Assembly: GCF_003626755.1 (NCBI RefSeq)
Contig: NZ_RBCJ01000003.1
Location: 749,859-813,858 of the forward strand
Direction: 5' to 3'
From: Ulvibacterium marinum
GTDB lineage: Bacteria; Bacteroidota; Bacteroidia; Flavobacteriales; Flavobacteriaceae
DNA: 64,000 bases
Shown here in pieces: positions 23,475 to 31,419 of this stretch; position 1 is the first letter of the stretch; every line of letters begins with the position of its first letter. A model generated the notes under the pieces. It saw nothing but the letters and a program-made list of their open reading frames with translations. It ran no database searches and was not told the DNA's origin. The translations under genes and the position numbers were made by a program.

Positions 23475-24299
23475 ATGAAGCCGGCGGTGAAAGAGTTTGA
23501 ATCCATAAAAAAACTGTACAGGCCGGTACAGCCCACTATTCTCCCTTCGTTTAAAATTGTTTCCTATCGCGAGATTTTACCCGATCCCACTTTGCGGAAC
23601 GTTATCTATTGTTATTGGCAGCTAAAGACTCTGGAGCCACTTGCCCATCAATTCAATTACCGGGTGGTGGCGGATGGTTGTATCGATATTTTTTTCAACA
23701 ATCAAAATATTTCCGAAAGTTTCATCATGGGTTTTTGTAAAAAATACACGGAATTTCCCCTGGAGAACACCTTTGATTATGTGGGCATTCGATTTTTTCC
23801 CTCTATGGTGCCACAATTGTTTGAGGTCAACGCTTGGGAATTGAGTGATAAAGCTGAAAATCTGGAACTAGTACTACCAAAAATTGCCAAACGCCTAACG
23901 GAAAGCATTTCCCCTAACATGGATTTGAATTTGGTTGCAATCCATCTGGACCGGATTATAGGCAACGTTTTTAGCGCTGCAGAATTTGACAAGGATTATC
24001 GATTGTACAAGGCATTGCATCTTATTTTAAAAAATTGGGGCACTATTGAAACGGAATCGGAATTGGATATAGGGATAAGTCCAAGGCAATTAAGACGGAT
24101 ATTTAATCACTATATCGGCACAACGCCCAAGACCTTTAGCAAAGTGGTGCGTTTTCAAAATATTCTTAATGCCAAACCTTCCCAACAAAACCTTACCCAA
24201 AACAAGTTGTTCTATGATGTGGGCTTCTATGACCAATCACATTTCATAAAGGATTTCAAGAATTTCTACGGCGTAACGCCTACCAGGGCATTTCGTTAA
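23475..24299 (+). CDS. AraC-family transcriptional regulator
   Basis: A 274-residue protein. The N-terminal ligand-sensing half is of the DUF6597 type (IYCYWQLKTLEPLAHQF, RVVADGCIDIFFNN, FDYVGIRFFPSMVPQLF), and the C-terminal half has paired helix-turn-helices ending LFYDVGFYDQSHFIKDFKNF and YGVTPTRAFR. The ATG at 23475 is preferred to a TTG two codons upstream. A VOC-family gene starts 69 bases after its stop on the same strand, a common pairing, so that gene may be its target. Confidence 0.85.
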   Translation: MKPAVKEFESIKKLYRPVQPTILPSFKIVSYREILPDPTLRNVIYCYWQLKTLEPLAHQFNYRVVADGCIDIFFNNQNISESFIMGFCKKYTEFPLENTFDYVGIRFFPSMVPQLFEVNAWELSDKAENLELVLPKIAKRLTESISPNMDLNLVAIHLDRIIGNVFSAAEFDKDYRLYKALHLILKNWGTIETESELDIGISPRQLRRIFNHYIGTTPKTFSKVVRFQNILNAKPSQQNLTQNKLFYDVGFYDQSHFIKDFKNFYGVTPTRAFR

Positions 24300-24368
24300 T
24301 ATGTCCGATTTTTACAATGGTACCCCAAACCTCTCCGATACATTTGTTCCAAACAAAAAATAGAACGC

Positions 24369-24833
24369 ATGAAAACCCTAATCACTTTACTGTTTGTGGG
24401 AGCCGTAAGCATCGGATTTTCCCAAACACAACACAAAAATGATCATACTATGAAACTAAACGCAGGAGTAATTACCGAGAAATTGGCCGAAACAAAGGAT
24501 TTTTATACCAATAATCTCAACTTTGGGGTAACTTTTGAAAATGAATTTTATCTGCTTTTACATACCCCGAACAAACAGGCGGAACTAAGTTTTTTGAAAC
24601 CCAACCATCCTACCCAACAACCTCTATTTCAAAGTGCCTTCAATGGAAAAGGCATGTACCTGACTATTGAGGTGGAGGACGTAGATGAACTCTACAAAAA
24701 GATCAAGGATAAAGGAGTGCACATAGCCATAGCGTTAAGGGATGAACCTTGGGGGGATCGGCACTTTGCGGTTGTTGACCCCAATGGTATTGGAATTGAC
24801 TTGGTTACCTTTACCCGACCGACCGTGGAATAA
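24369..24833 (+). CDS. VOC-superfamily protein (glyoxalase-like), exported form
   Basis: A 154-residue protein with a signal peptide-like N-terminus (MKTLITLLFVGAVSIGFSQT) followed by a single VOC domain: AGVITEKLAETKDFYTNNLN, FENEFYLLLHTPN, MYLTIEVEDVDELYKKIKDK and HFAVVDPNGIGIDLV. An internal ATG at about 24450 (MKLNAG) would give a cytosolic form. VOC proteins are metal-dependent lyases, dioxygenases or binding proteins; nothing here identifies a substrate or a resistance function. It lies downstream of the AraC gene. Confidence 0.8.
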   Translation: MKTLITLLFVGAVSIGFSQTQHKNDHTMKLNAGVITEKLAETKDFYTNNLNFGVTFENEFYLLLHTPNKQAELSFLKPNHPTQQPLFQSAFNGKGMYLTIEVEDVDELYKKIKDKGVHIAIALRDEPWGDRHFAVVDPNGIGIDLVTFTRPTVE

Positions 24834-24862
24834 AAACCGAAACCAACAATGATAACCATAAA

Positions 24863-24888
24863 AAAAGGGGGCGAGAGCCCCCTTTTAG
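24863..24888 (-). terminator. Strong intrinsic terminator, best read on the minus strand
   Basis: GGGGGC and GCCCCC pair around a four-base loop and extend with A-T pairs. The minus-strand read ends in about eight U, while the plus read has only four. It therefore fits termination of a minus-strand transcript coming from 24.9-25.0 kb, and it may also stop the VOC gene from the other side. Confidence 0.8.
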
Positions 24889-24899
24889 AGTAACAATTC

Positions 24900-25022
24900 T
24901 TAAGAAAACCGTATTAGCGCCAATGTGGTATGCCTACGGTGATTTCTCCAGCTTTCGTGACGGGTCAATAACCTGTCTGCAACTGTGTTGTTCTCCTTGC
25001 GTTGTTTCTTTGTATGTTTCAT
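24900..25022 (-). CDS. Candidate small basic protein (40 residues)
   Basis: A short open frame from ATG at 25022 to TAA at 24900, starting MKHTKKQRKE and ending TLALIRFS. It has many Lys, Arg and His residues (about a third of the total), no signal peptide and no membrane helix. It ends 12 bases before a hairpin whose U tract lies on the same strand, which is the best argument that it is transcribed. No family was recognised and the ribosome binding site is weak. It could equally be part of a non-coding RNA. Confidence 0.4.
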   Translation of the reverse strand: MKHTKKQRKENNTVADRLLTRHESWRNHRRHTTLALIRFS

Positions 25023-25297
25023 TGTTTTACTTCTTTAATTTGGTGTGATGGGCGCAATAGGCGTCCCTTTTTACACATACAATGAGACGTACAAAAGCCG
25101 ATAATCTTACAGGTTTAAGAAGAGTTTAACACCTCAGGAGGCCCTATAGAATGGGAGTTGAGGACGATTTGGTGAAGCTGCGTTTTGACTCCGCCTTTCT
25201 AAGGCAAGTACTCTTCAAAAACCTCAAAATGCCATACAAGTAGTATCTGCTCTTAGAATTACGCTTTGGTGCTTTAAATATCAATTCATGCATTGAA
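25023..25297. other. Gene-poor stretch
   Basis: No supported gene. A perfect inverted repeat, TCAATTCA and TGAATTGA around TGCAT, lies at 25281-25301. A 49-codon minus-strand frame (25144-25293) has no signal supporting it. The minus strand would also hold the promoter of the small basic ORF at 24900-25022. Confidence 0.4.
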
Positions 25298-25576
25298 TTG
25301 ACTTTGCAAAAGGCAGAAAAAGAATATTATCCTGAAACTTGGAATATTTTGTTAAAAATCCGTTTTAAAGGTATTTCCATTCTCCAACAATCTTCTTTTG
25401 TCCGTTCTGTGGAGCAAGATATAGGCAGAAATTCAATACAAAAAGTTAACTTGGGCCTAACCAAAGATTCTCGGATTGCCGGAGAGGTAATCGAACCATT
25501 ACAAGCAAATACGGATGGTATAAAATGCTTCAGGCTTGAATCATTGGAATCGATTAAAAATAAACCTTACAACTAG
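25298..25576 (+). CDS. Hypothetical ORF, possibly a gene remnant
   Basis: A 92-codon frame starting at TTG with no ATG start and no recognised domain. The composition is plausible for a soluble protein (GISILQQSSFVRSVEQDIGR, IAGEVIEPLQANTDGIKCFR), and the stop lies five bases before the next gene. The start falls inside a palindrome. It may be the 3' end of a decayed gene or spurious. Confidence 0.3.
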   Translation: MTLQKAEKEYYPETWNILLKIRFKGISILQQSSFVRSVEQDIGRNSIQKVNLGLTKDSRIAGEVIEPLQANTDGIKCFRLESLESIKNKPYN

Positions 25577-25581
25577 CTAAC

Positions 25582-26490
25582 ATGAGGTATTTTAAGGGAT
25601 CTATAATTTTATCTTTCCTTATTTTGTTATCCTGTAATGAAAGAAAAAACCACCAAATGAAGGGTATGTATAAAATTCATGAGAACATTTCTACCCTCCC
25701 CAATATTGCTTACAAAACAATTGATTCCTTAACTCTTGAACTGGATATACACATTCCCGTTCTAAAACTTGGGGAAGAACCTTGGGATGTTCTATCGGAA
25801 CAATTAAAACCAACATTGATATATTTTCATGGTGGTGGTTGGGTAGAGGAGGAAAGGACCTCAAGATTTTTAGGCCTGCTACCTTACTTGGAAAGGGGTT
25901 GGTGTGTGGTAAACGTTGATTATAGGTTATTGGATAAGACCAATCTTATGGGTTGTTTGGATGATTGTAATGATGCCATAAATTGGGTTTTGGAAAATTC
26001 GCTGAAATACAAGTTTGATCCTGACCGTTTGTATTTATCCGGAGAATCAGCTGGAGGACACCTGGCCTTGTTAACTGGTATGATGGACCAAAGCACAAGA
26101 AAAAATGTCCTGTCCAATCCGAAAGATCGAAATATAGCCGGAATAATCAATTGGTACGGTATTACCGATATACCGCAAGCAATCAAATTTTGGAACGACT
26201 CGTCCTATAACAAAATGATTTCCGATAAATGGGAGGGCGATTTGGAAATGTATTATGACTTAACTTCGCCCATAAACTATGTCTCACAACATACCCCACC
26301 CATACTAAGCATTCATGGAGACGCCGATGTAAATGTGGAAATAGAGCAATCCATTGCCTTGCACAAGCGCTTGGACGTTGAAAAAATTAAAAATCGCCTG
26401 ATTAAGGTCCCTGGTAAAAAACATGGTAATTTTTCCTCGGAAGAATTGGCATCGATATTTGAGAGTATTTGGGCCTTTCTTGAACCATAG
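25582..26490 (+). CDS. Alpha/beta hydrolase lipoprotein (esterase-like)
   Basis: A 302-residue protein with a lipoprotein signal (MRYFKGSIILSFLILLSC). Motifs are those of the hormone-sensitive-lipase/carboxylesterase-like group: YFHGGGWVEEE (oxyanion hole HGGG), then YLSGESAGGHLAL (nucleophile in GESAG), a late Asp in ILSIHGDADVNVE and the catalytic His in PGKKHGNFS. It probably hydrolyses an ester or acylated sugar at the cell envelope. The substrate is unknown. Confidence 0.85.
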   Translation: MRYFKGSIILSFLILLSCNERKNHQMKGMYKIHENISTLPNIAYKTIDSLTLELDIHIPVLKLGEEPWDVLSEQLKPTLIYFHGGGWVEEERTSRFLGLLPYLERGWCVVNVDYRLLDKTNLMGCLDDCNDAINWVLENSLKYKFDPDRLYLSGESAGGHLALLTGMMDQSTRKNVLSNPKDRNIAGIINWYGITDIPQAIKFWNDSSYNKMISDKWEGDLEMYYDLTSPINYVSQHTPPILSIHGDADVNVEIEQSIALHKRLDVEKIKNRLIKVPGKKHGNFSSEELASIFESIWAFLEP

Positions 26491-26533
26491 TGGAAGTGGT
26501 TCAAAAGGAGGAAATCGACTAAATAAATTGAAA

Positions 26534-27046
26534 ATGTATTCAACTGCCCTATTACTCAGAATCGCAAAAGTTGTTTCAATATTTGCGATAGGTATGATGG
26601 CTTTTATCATCGTAATTGGAAATACGACCGATTATTACACCAACTACTATTTTGTGGAACATGTCCTTAAAATGGATACTATTTTCCCTGAAAGCAATAT
26701 TCAATATCGAGATATAAATAACCCCATACTGATACATGCCGGGTACATTTTGCTTATTATCCTAGAGGCAATAATGGCATTCTGTTGTTTAAAAGGAAGT
26801 TGGATTCTCTTTAAAAACCTAAAAAGTGATGCCACAACTTTTCACGCAGCCAAGAAATGGTCAATTGCGGGACTTATTGTTGGAATAATCATTTGGTTTT
26901 TCGGTTTTGAGGTAATTGGCGGGGAATGGTTCGCCATGTGGCAAAGTTCTGTTTGGAATGGATTGGGTAGTGCCGAAAGAATCGTAACGTTTATGGTTTT
27001 AACACTAATTTTATTGCATCTTAAAGATGAAGAACTTGAAAATTAG
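26534..27046 (+). CDS. DUF2165-like small integral membrane protein
   Basis: A 170-residue protein from the ATG at 26534; a longer frame upstream overlaps the esterase gene and is unlikely. It has four transmembrane segments (about 5-30, 67-95, 110-130 and 145-165). NTTDYYTNYYFVEHVLKMDT between the first two and GGEWFAMWQSSVWNG before the last match what I recall of DUF2165 family membrane proteins. Function unknown. Confidence 0.7.
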   Translation: MYSTALLLRIAKVVSIFAIGMMAFIIVIGNTTDYYTNYYFVEHVLKMDTIFPESNIQYRDINNPILIHAGYILLIILEAIMAFCCLKGSWILFKNLKSDATTFHAAKKWSIAGLIVGIIIWFFGFEVIGGEWFAMWQSSVWNGLGSAERIVTFMVLTLILLHLKDEELEN

Positions 27047-27105
27047 CGCAGAACCCTCTATGGTATAAATGAATAATCACTAAATAGTATAAAAATCGAG
27101 TGGGA

Positions 27106-27453
27106 ATGGATATAAAGGATAGTCACATTAACTACGTTGAATTCAAAGCGAAAGACCTTGAAGAAATAAAGGGATTCTATACCGCCTCTTTTGGTTGGAC
27201 TTTTAAAGATTACGGCCCAACCTATACTGCCTTTTCAGATAGTGGACTTGAGGGAGGCTTTGAAAAAAGGGATACAGAAATTATAAATGGGGTATTAGTC
27301 GTTTTGTATCATAGAAATCTCGATCTTATAAAGAACAGAATTATCAAGGCCGGTGGAAAAATCACAAAGGAGATTTTTTCCTTTCCGGGGGGTCGCAGAT
27401 TTCATTTTGCCGATCCTTCCGGAAATGAATTGGCCGTTTGGTCCGATAAATAA
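27106..27453 (+). CDS. VOC-superfamily protein, single domain
   Basis: A 115-residue cytosolic protein from ATG 27106 (a GTG two codons earlier is possible). The VOC motifs are HINYVEFKAKDLEEIKGFYT, FGWTFKDYGPTYTAF and FHFADPSGNELAVWS. The His, Glu pattern of metal-binding VOC enzymes is partly present (HINYVEF; GNELAVW). Substrate unknown. It is convergent with the ftsE gene, whose stop is only five bases away. Confidence 0.8.
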   Translation: MDIKDSHINYVEFKAKDLEEIKGFYTASFGWTFKDYGPTYTAFSDSGLEGGFEKRDTEIINGVLVVLYHRNLDLIKNRIIKAGGKITKEIFSFPGGRRFHFADPSGNELAVWSDK

Positions 27454-27458
27454 TCGCA

Positions 27459-28142
27459 TTAAACCGCCCGTTGTACCACTTCAAAAACACGGTTGCTATC
27501 GCACTTAAGGGTCTTTGATGGAAATTTTAGGATCAAGGCATAATCGTGGGTGGCCATGAGGATTGTGCGCCCGGATTTATTGATGTCCTGCAATACCTTC
27601 ATCACCTCTACACTCGTCTGGGGATCCAAGTTTCCCGTTGGTTCGTCTGCCAGGATAAGTTCCGGATCATTGAGTAGGGCCCGGGCAATAGCGATACGTT
27701 GTTGCTCCCCTCCGGAAATTTCATGCGGAAATTTAAACCCCTTGGTCTTCATGCCAACCTTGTCCAGAACCTCTTCGATCTGCTTGTCCATTTTTATTGG
27801 GTCTTTCCAGCCGGTGGCTTTTAGTACAAAAAGTAGGTTGTTTTTAATATTCCTGTCGGGTAGCAATTTAAAATCCTGAAAAACAATGCCTAGTTTTCTG
27901 CGCAAATAAGGGATGTCCTTTTCTTTTAGCAGTTTTAGGTCATAACCTACAATGGTTCCATTGCCCTGTCGGAGTGGAATATCGGCATATAGGGTTTTCA
28001 TAAAACTACTTTTTCCACTTCCTGTCTTCCCGATAAGGTATACGAATTCGCCTTTATGCACTTCCAGGTTTACCTCGGCAAGGATCAGACTTTCCTTTTG
28101 AAAAATGGAAGCCTCTTTCAATTCCAATATCGTTTCTGACAT
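27459..28142 (-). CDS. ftsE: FtsE, cell-division ABC ATPase
   Basis: A 227-residue ABC ATPase with Walker A GKTGSGKSS (about 38-46), Q-loop VFQDFKLLPDR (about 87-98), signature SGGEQQR (143-149), Walker B LILADEPT (162-169) and the H-switch ATHD. The sequence around the Q-loop (FQDFKLLPDRNIKNNL) is typical of FtsE, which with FtsX couples cytoplasmic ATP use to peptidoglycan hydrolases at the septum. No ftsX gene is adjacent in this window; it may be elsewhere, as in other Bacteroidota. Confidence 0.88.
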   Translation of the reverse strand: MSETILELKEASIFQKESLILAEVNLEVHKGEFVYLIGKTGSGKSSFMKTLYADIPLRQGNGTIVGYDLKLLKEKDIPYLRRKLGIVFQDFKLLPDRNIKNNLLFVLKATGWKDPIKMDKQIEEVLDKVGMKTKGFKFPHEISGGEQQRIAIARALLNDPELILADEPTGNLDPQTSVEVMKVLQDINKSGRTILMATHDYALILKFPSKTLKCDSNRVFEVVQRAV

Positions 28143-28385
28143 TTTGTTTGCGTTAATAGGTTATTGGATCTGGGTTGGATGAAACGGATAGTCCTTCAAA
28201 TTTCGCAATTGTATTTTGAACCTTTCTTTGCAACTTCCTTTGTTGATATAAAAGTAATAAGTTCCAATGGAAAAGGAATACATCGTTTTTAAAAATCTTT
28301 TTCTTTGAAGGTTAGGATATACTTAGGAACGATATTTGTCGTTACTGTATATAACATCCGGTTATCGATAAATAGTTAGAACACT

Positions 28386-31300
28386 ATGTTGAAAAAAAAT
28401 ACCGCTTTTTTCCCCATTTTTCTGGGGATGTTTTGTTTGGGAATCGCCCAAGAGACCAAAATCTACACCCACGACAAAAAGGACTATCAAGATGCCTTGG
28501 CTTTGTACAACAATGAGCAGTACCAAGCGGCACAGACCATTTTTGCCAAAGTAAAGAACAACACTGCAGATTTGGAAACCAAGGCCAACAGTGCTTATTA
28601 TGAGGCCAATGCCGCAGTACGCTTAAACCAATATGGGGCGGACCGGCTCATGGAGGATTTTGTGGAAAAATATCCTACCTCCACCAAACGGAATTCGGCT
28701 TTCGCCGATGTGGCCGAATACTATTTTGAAACAGGAAAGTACCCCTACGCCCTAAAATGGTATAAAAAGGTTGACCAAAGTGCACTTTCTCGAAATGAGA
28801 TGGACAAGTTCAACTTTAACTATGGCTATTCCTTGTTTTCCTCTAAAAAGCCCAAGGATGCCGAACGCTACTTAAGCAAAGTGACCAATTCTCCGGTCTA
28901 TGCATCCCAGGCCAAATATTATTTGGGCTACATCTCCTATCAACAGGACGACTATGAAACGGCCAACGAGCGTTTTGACGAGATTACCGATCAAGAGGTG
29001 TTGGAAGACAAACTCTCCTACTATCAGGCGGATATGAACTTTAAATTGGGCAAGTTCGAGGAGGCCATTGCCTTGGCCAAGAAGCAATTGCCCAAATCCA
29101 ACCGAAAGGAAGTTTCCGAACTTAACAAAATAATCGGGGAGGGCTATTTCAATTTAGGCCAATATGCCAACGCCATTCCCTATTTGGAAGAATATAAGGG
29201 CAAGCGTGGGAAATGGAGCAATACGGACTATTATCTATTAGGCTATTGCTATTACAAGCAGGGTGATTTTGCCAATGCCATTCAACAATTCAATAAAATT
29301 ATTGGAGGCACTAATAGCGTTTCCCAAAACGCCTATTATCATTTGGCCGAATGCTATTTGAACCTGGAAAAAAAGCCCGAGGCGCTGAACGCCTTTAGAA
29401 ATGCTTCCCAAATGGATTTTTCACCGGAAATCCAGAAAGATGCCTATTTGAACTATGCCCGGCTGAGTTATGAAATTGGGAATGCTTATGAACCTGTTCC
29501 ACAAGTTATTTCCAATTACTTGGAACTTTATCCTAATGATGCGCATACCAAGGAAATGCAGGAGCTTTTGGTAGATTCATATATCTCCTCAAAGAACTTC
29601 AGGGGCGCTATGGAGCTTTTGGAAAAAAACCGAGGTTTTGCGAGTAAGGCGACCTATCAGAAAGTAGCCTTCTATCTTGGAACGGAACTTTTTATTGATG
29701 GAGATTATGGAGCTGCTGCCGAGACTTTTGACAAGTCGTTGGGTAGTGCCGAGGATGCCTTGTATGAGGCAAGGGCCAGTTACTGGAAGGCCGAATCGCT
29801 ATATCTGCTCAACCGTTTTGATGATGCCTTGTCCAGCTACATACAATTTAAGCAAAACCCCAGTGCCAAACTCACGGAGGAATATAAGGATATGGACTAT
29901 AATCTGGGCTATGCTTATTTTAAGTTAAAGGATTACGGGAATACTATTTCCAGCTTTAACGCCTATGCGAACTCTAGTCCTTCGGACACGCAAAAACTGT
30001 ACGATGCCTATTTGCGTTTGGGGGACAGTTATTTTGTGACCAGCAAATACTGGCCGGCAATCGAAACCTATAACAAGGCCTTGGCCTTGACCGGACCACA
30101 GAAGGATTATGCCGCTTATCACAAGGCATTGAGTTATGGTTTTATTGGACGGGGAAATACCAAGATAGAAGAACTTAATTCCTTTGTAGAGAGGTATCCA
30201 AAATCAACTTTAAAGGACGACGCGCTTTTTGAACTGGGCAATACCTATATAACTTCGGGTCAAGAGCAAAAAGGTCTGCAGAGCTATAATCGGCTCATCA
30301 ATGAGTATCGGGGAAGCTCCTTGGTTCCCCAGGCCATGATGCGGCAGGGATTGGTACATTACAACGCCAACCGAAACGATCAGGCCTTGGGCAAATTCAA
30401 GTCGGTCGTTAGGGATTATCCCAATACACAGGAAGCCGTACAGGCGGTGGCTACCGCCAAATTGATTTATGTGGATATGGGTCGCGTGGACGAATATGCG
30501 GCTTGGGTAGAGAACCTGGATTTCGTAGAGGTCACGGATTCCGAATTGGACAACGCTACTTTTGAATCCGCCAACAAACAAAATCTGGAGGGCAAAAAGG
30601 ACGCGGCCATCAAAGGTTATGAAAAATATGTGAAGCAATTTCCCAATGGGCTACATGCGGCACAGGCCAATTTTAATCTGGCACAACTCTACTTTGCCAA
30701 GGGAGAAAAAGAAAAAGCCTTGCCATATTATGTGTTTGTTGCGGACAAGGGCGGAAGTGAATATGGCGAACAAGCGCTGACGCGGGTATGCGAGATCTAT
30801 ATCGGGGAAAAGGATTATGATAAGGCACTTCCCTACTTGGAACGCTTGGAAAGTGTGGCGAACATTCAGCAAAACCGAACTTTTGCACAGTCGAATTTAA
30901 TGAAGGGCTACTACGGTCAGAAGAATTACCCAAAGACTTTAGAGTATGCGGACAAGGTATTGGCCAATGGCACTATTGACAATCGTATCAAAAGTGATGC
31001 CCAAATCATGATCGCGCGCTCGGCCATGGCCACAGGCGATGAGGCAAAAGCCGAATCCGCGTACAAGGACGTACTGAAAATTGCCTCCGGTGCTACTGCG
31101 GCAGAGGCCCTGTATTATGATGCTTATTTTAAAAATAAGTCCGGCGATCACGAGACCTCCAATACAGCTGTACAAAAATTGGCAAAGGACTACGCGGCCT
31201 ATAAGGAATGGGGAGGTAAGGGCCTTATCATTATGGCCAAAAACTTTTATGCCCTGGATGATGCCTATCAAGCCACTTATATTTTGGATAGCGTAATCGC

Positions 31301-31409
31301 CAATTTTGCCCAATTTCCAGAAATTGTGACCGAGGCAAAAGGTGAGCTGGCTATTATCAAGGCCAAGGAAGCACAAAGCAATTCTTCAATAAATACCGAC
31401 GGCAATTAA
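28386..31409 (+). CDS. Large exported TPR-repeat protein
   Basis: A 1007-residue protein with a signal peptide (about 1-21) and roughly 25 TPR units running almost the whole length, shown by recurring ALxxYxxxxY and A-x-YxLGxxYY patterns (for example WYKKVDQSALSRNEMDKFNF, AIQQFNKIIGGTNSVSQNAY, YHLAECYLNLEKKPEALNAF). It has no transmembrane helix. Long exported TPR proteins act as assembly scaffolds in the periplasm. The gene is followed one base later by a beta-barrel protein, so the two probably form an envelope complex. Function not known to me. Confidence 0.85.
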   Translation: MLKKNTAFFPIFLGMFCLGIAQETKIYTHDKKDYQDALALYNNEQYQAAQTIFAKVKNNTADLETKANSAYYEANAAVRLNQYGADRLMEDFVEKYPTSTKRNSAFADVAEYYFETGKYPYALKWYKKVDQSALSRNEMDKFNFNYGYSLFSSKKPKDAERYLSKVTNSPVYASQAKYYLGYISYQQDDYETANERFDEITDQEVLEDKLSYYQADMNFKLGKFEEAIALAKKQLPKSNRKEVSELNKIIGEGYFNLGQYANAIPYLEEYKGKRGKWSNTDYYLLGYCYYKQGDFANAIQQFNKIIGGTNSVSQNAYYHLAECYLNLEKKPEALNAFRNASQMDFSPEIQKDAYLNYARLSYEIGNAYEPVPQVISNYLELYPNDAHTKEMQELLVDSYISSKNFRGAMELLEKNRGFASKATYQKVAFYLGTELFIDGDYGAAAETFDKSLGSAEDALYEARASYWKAESLYLLNRFDDALSSYIQFKQNPSAKLTEEYKDMDYNLGYAYFKLKDYGNTISSFNAYANSSPSDTQKLYDAYLRLGDSYFVTSKYWPAIETYNKALALTGPQKDYAAYHKALSYGFIGRGNTKIEELNSFVERYPKSTLKDDALFELGNTYITSGQEQKGLQSYNRLINEYRGSSLVPQAMMRQGLVHYNANRNDQALGKFKSVVRDYPNTQEAVQAVATAKLIYVDMGRVDEYAAWVENLDFVEVTDSELDNATFESANKQNLEGKKDAAIKGYEKYVKQFPNGLHAAQANFNLAQLYFAKGEKEKALPYYVFVADKGGSEYGEQALTRVCEIYIGEKDYDKALPYLERLESVANIQQNRTFAQSNLMKGYYGQKNYPKTLEYADKVLANGTIDNRIKSDAQIMIARSAMATGDEAKAESAYKDVLKIASGATAAEALYYDAYFKNKSGDHETSNTAVQKLAKDYAAYKEWGGKGLIIMAKNFYALDDAYQATYILDSVIANFAQFPEIVTEAKGELAIIKAKEAQSNSSINTDGN

Positions 31410-31419
31410 GATGATGACC

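Noticed and set aside
24369-24833. Glyoxalase I activity or bleomycin-type resistance for the VOC proteins.
   Set aside because: Single VOC domains are too general, and the metal ligand set is not demonstrable from sequence alone.
25144-25293. 49-codon minus-strand frame starting MHELIFKAPK.
   Set aside because: No ribosome site, promoter or terminator supports it and the composition is not protein-like; it overlaps a palindrome.
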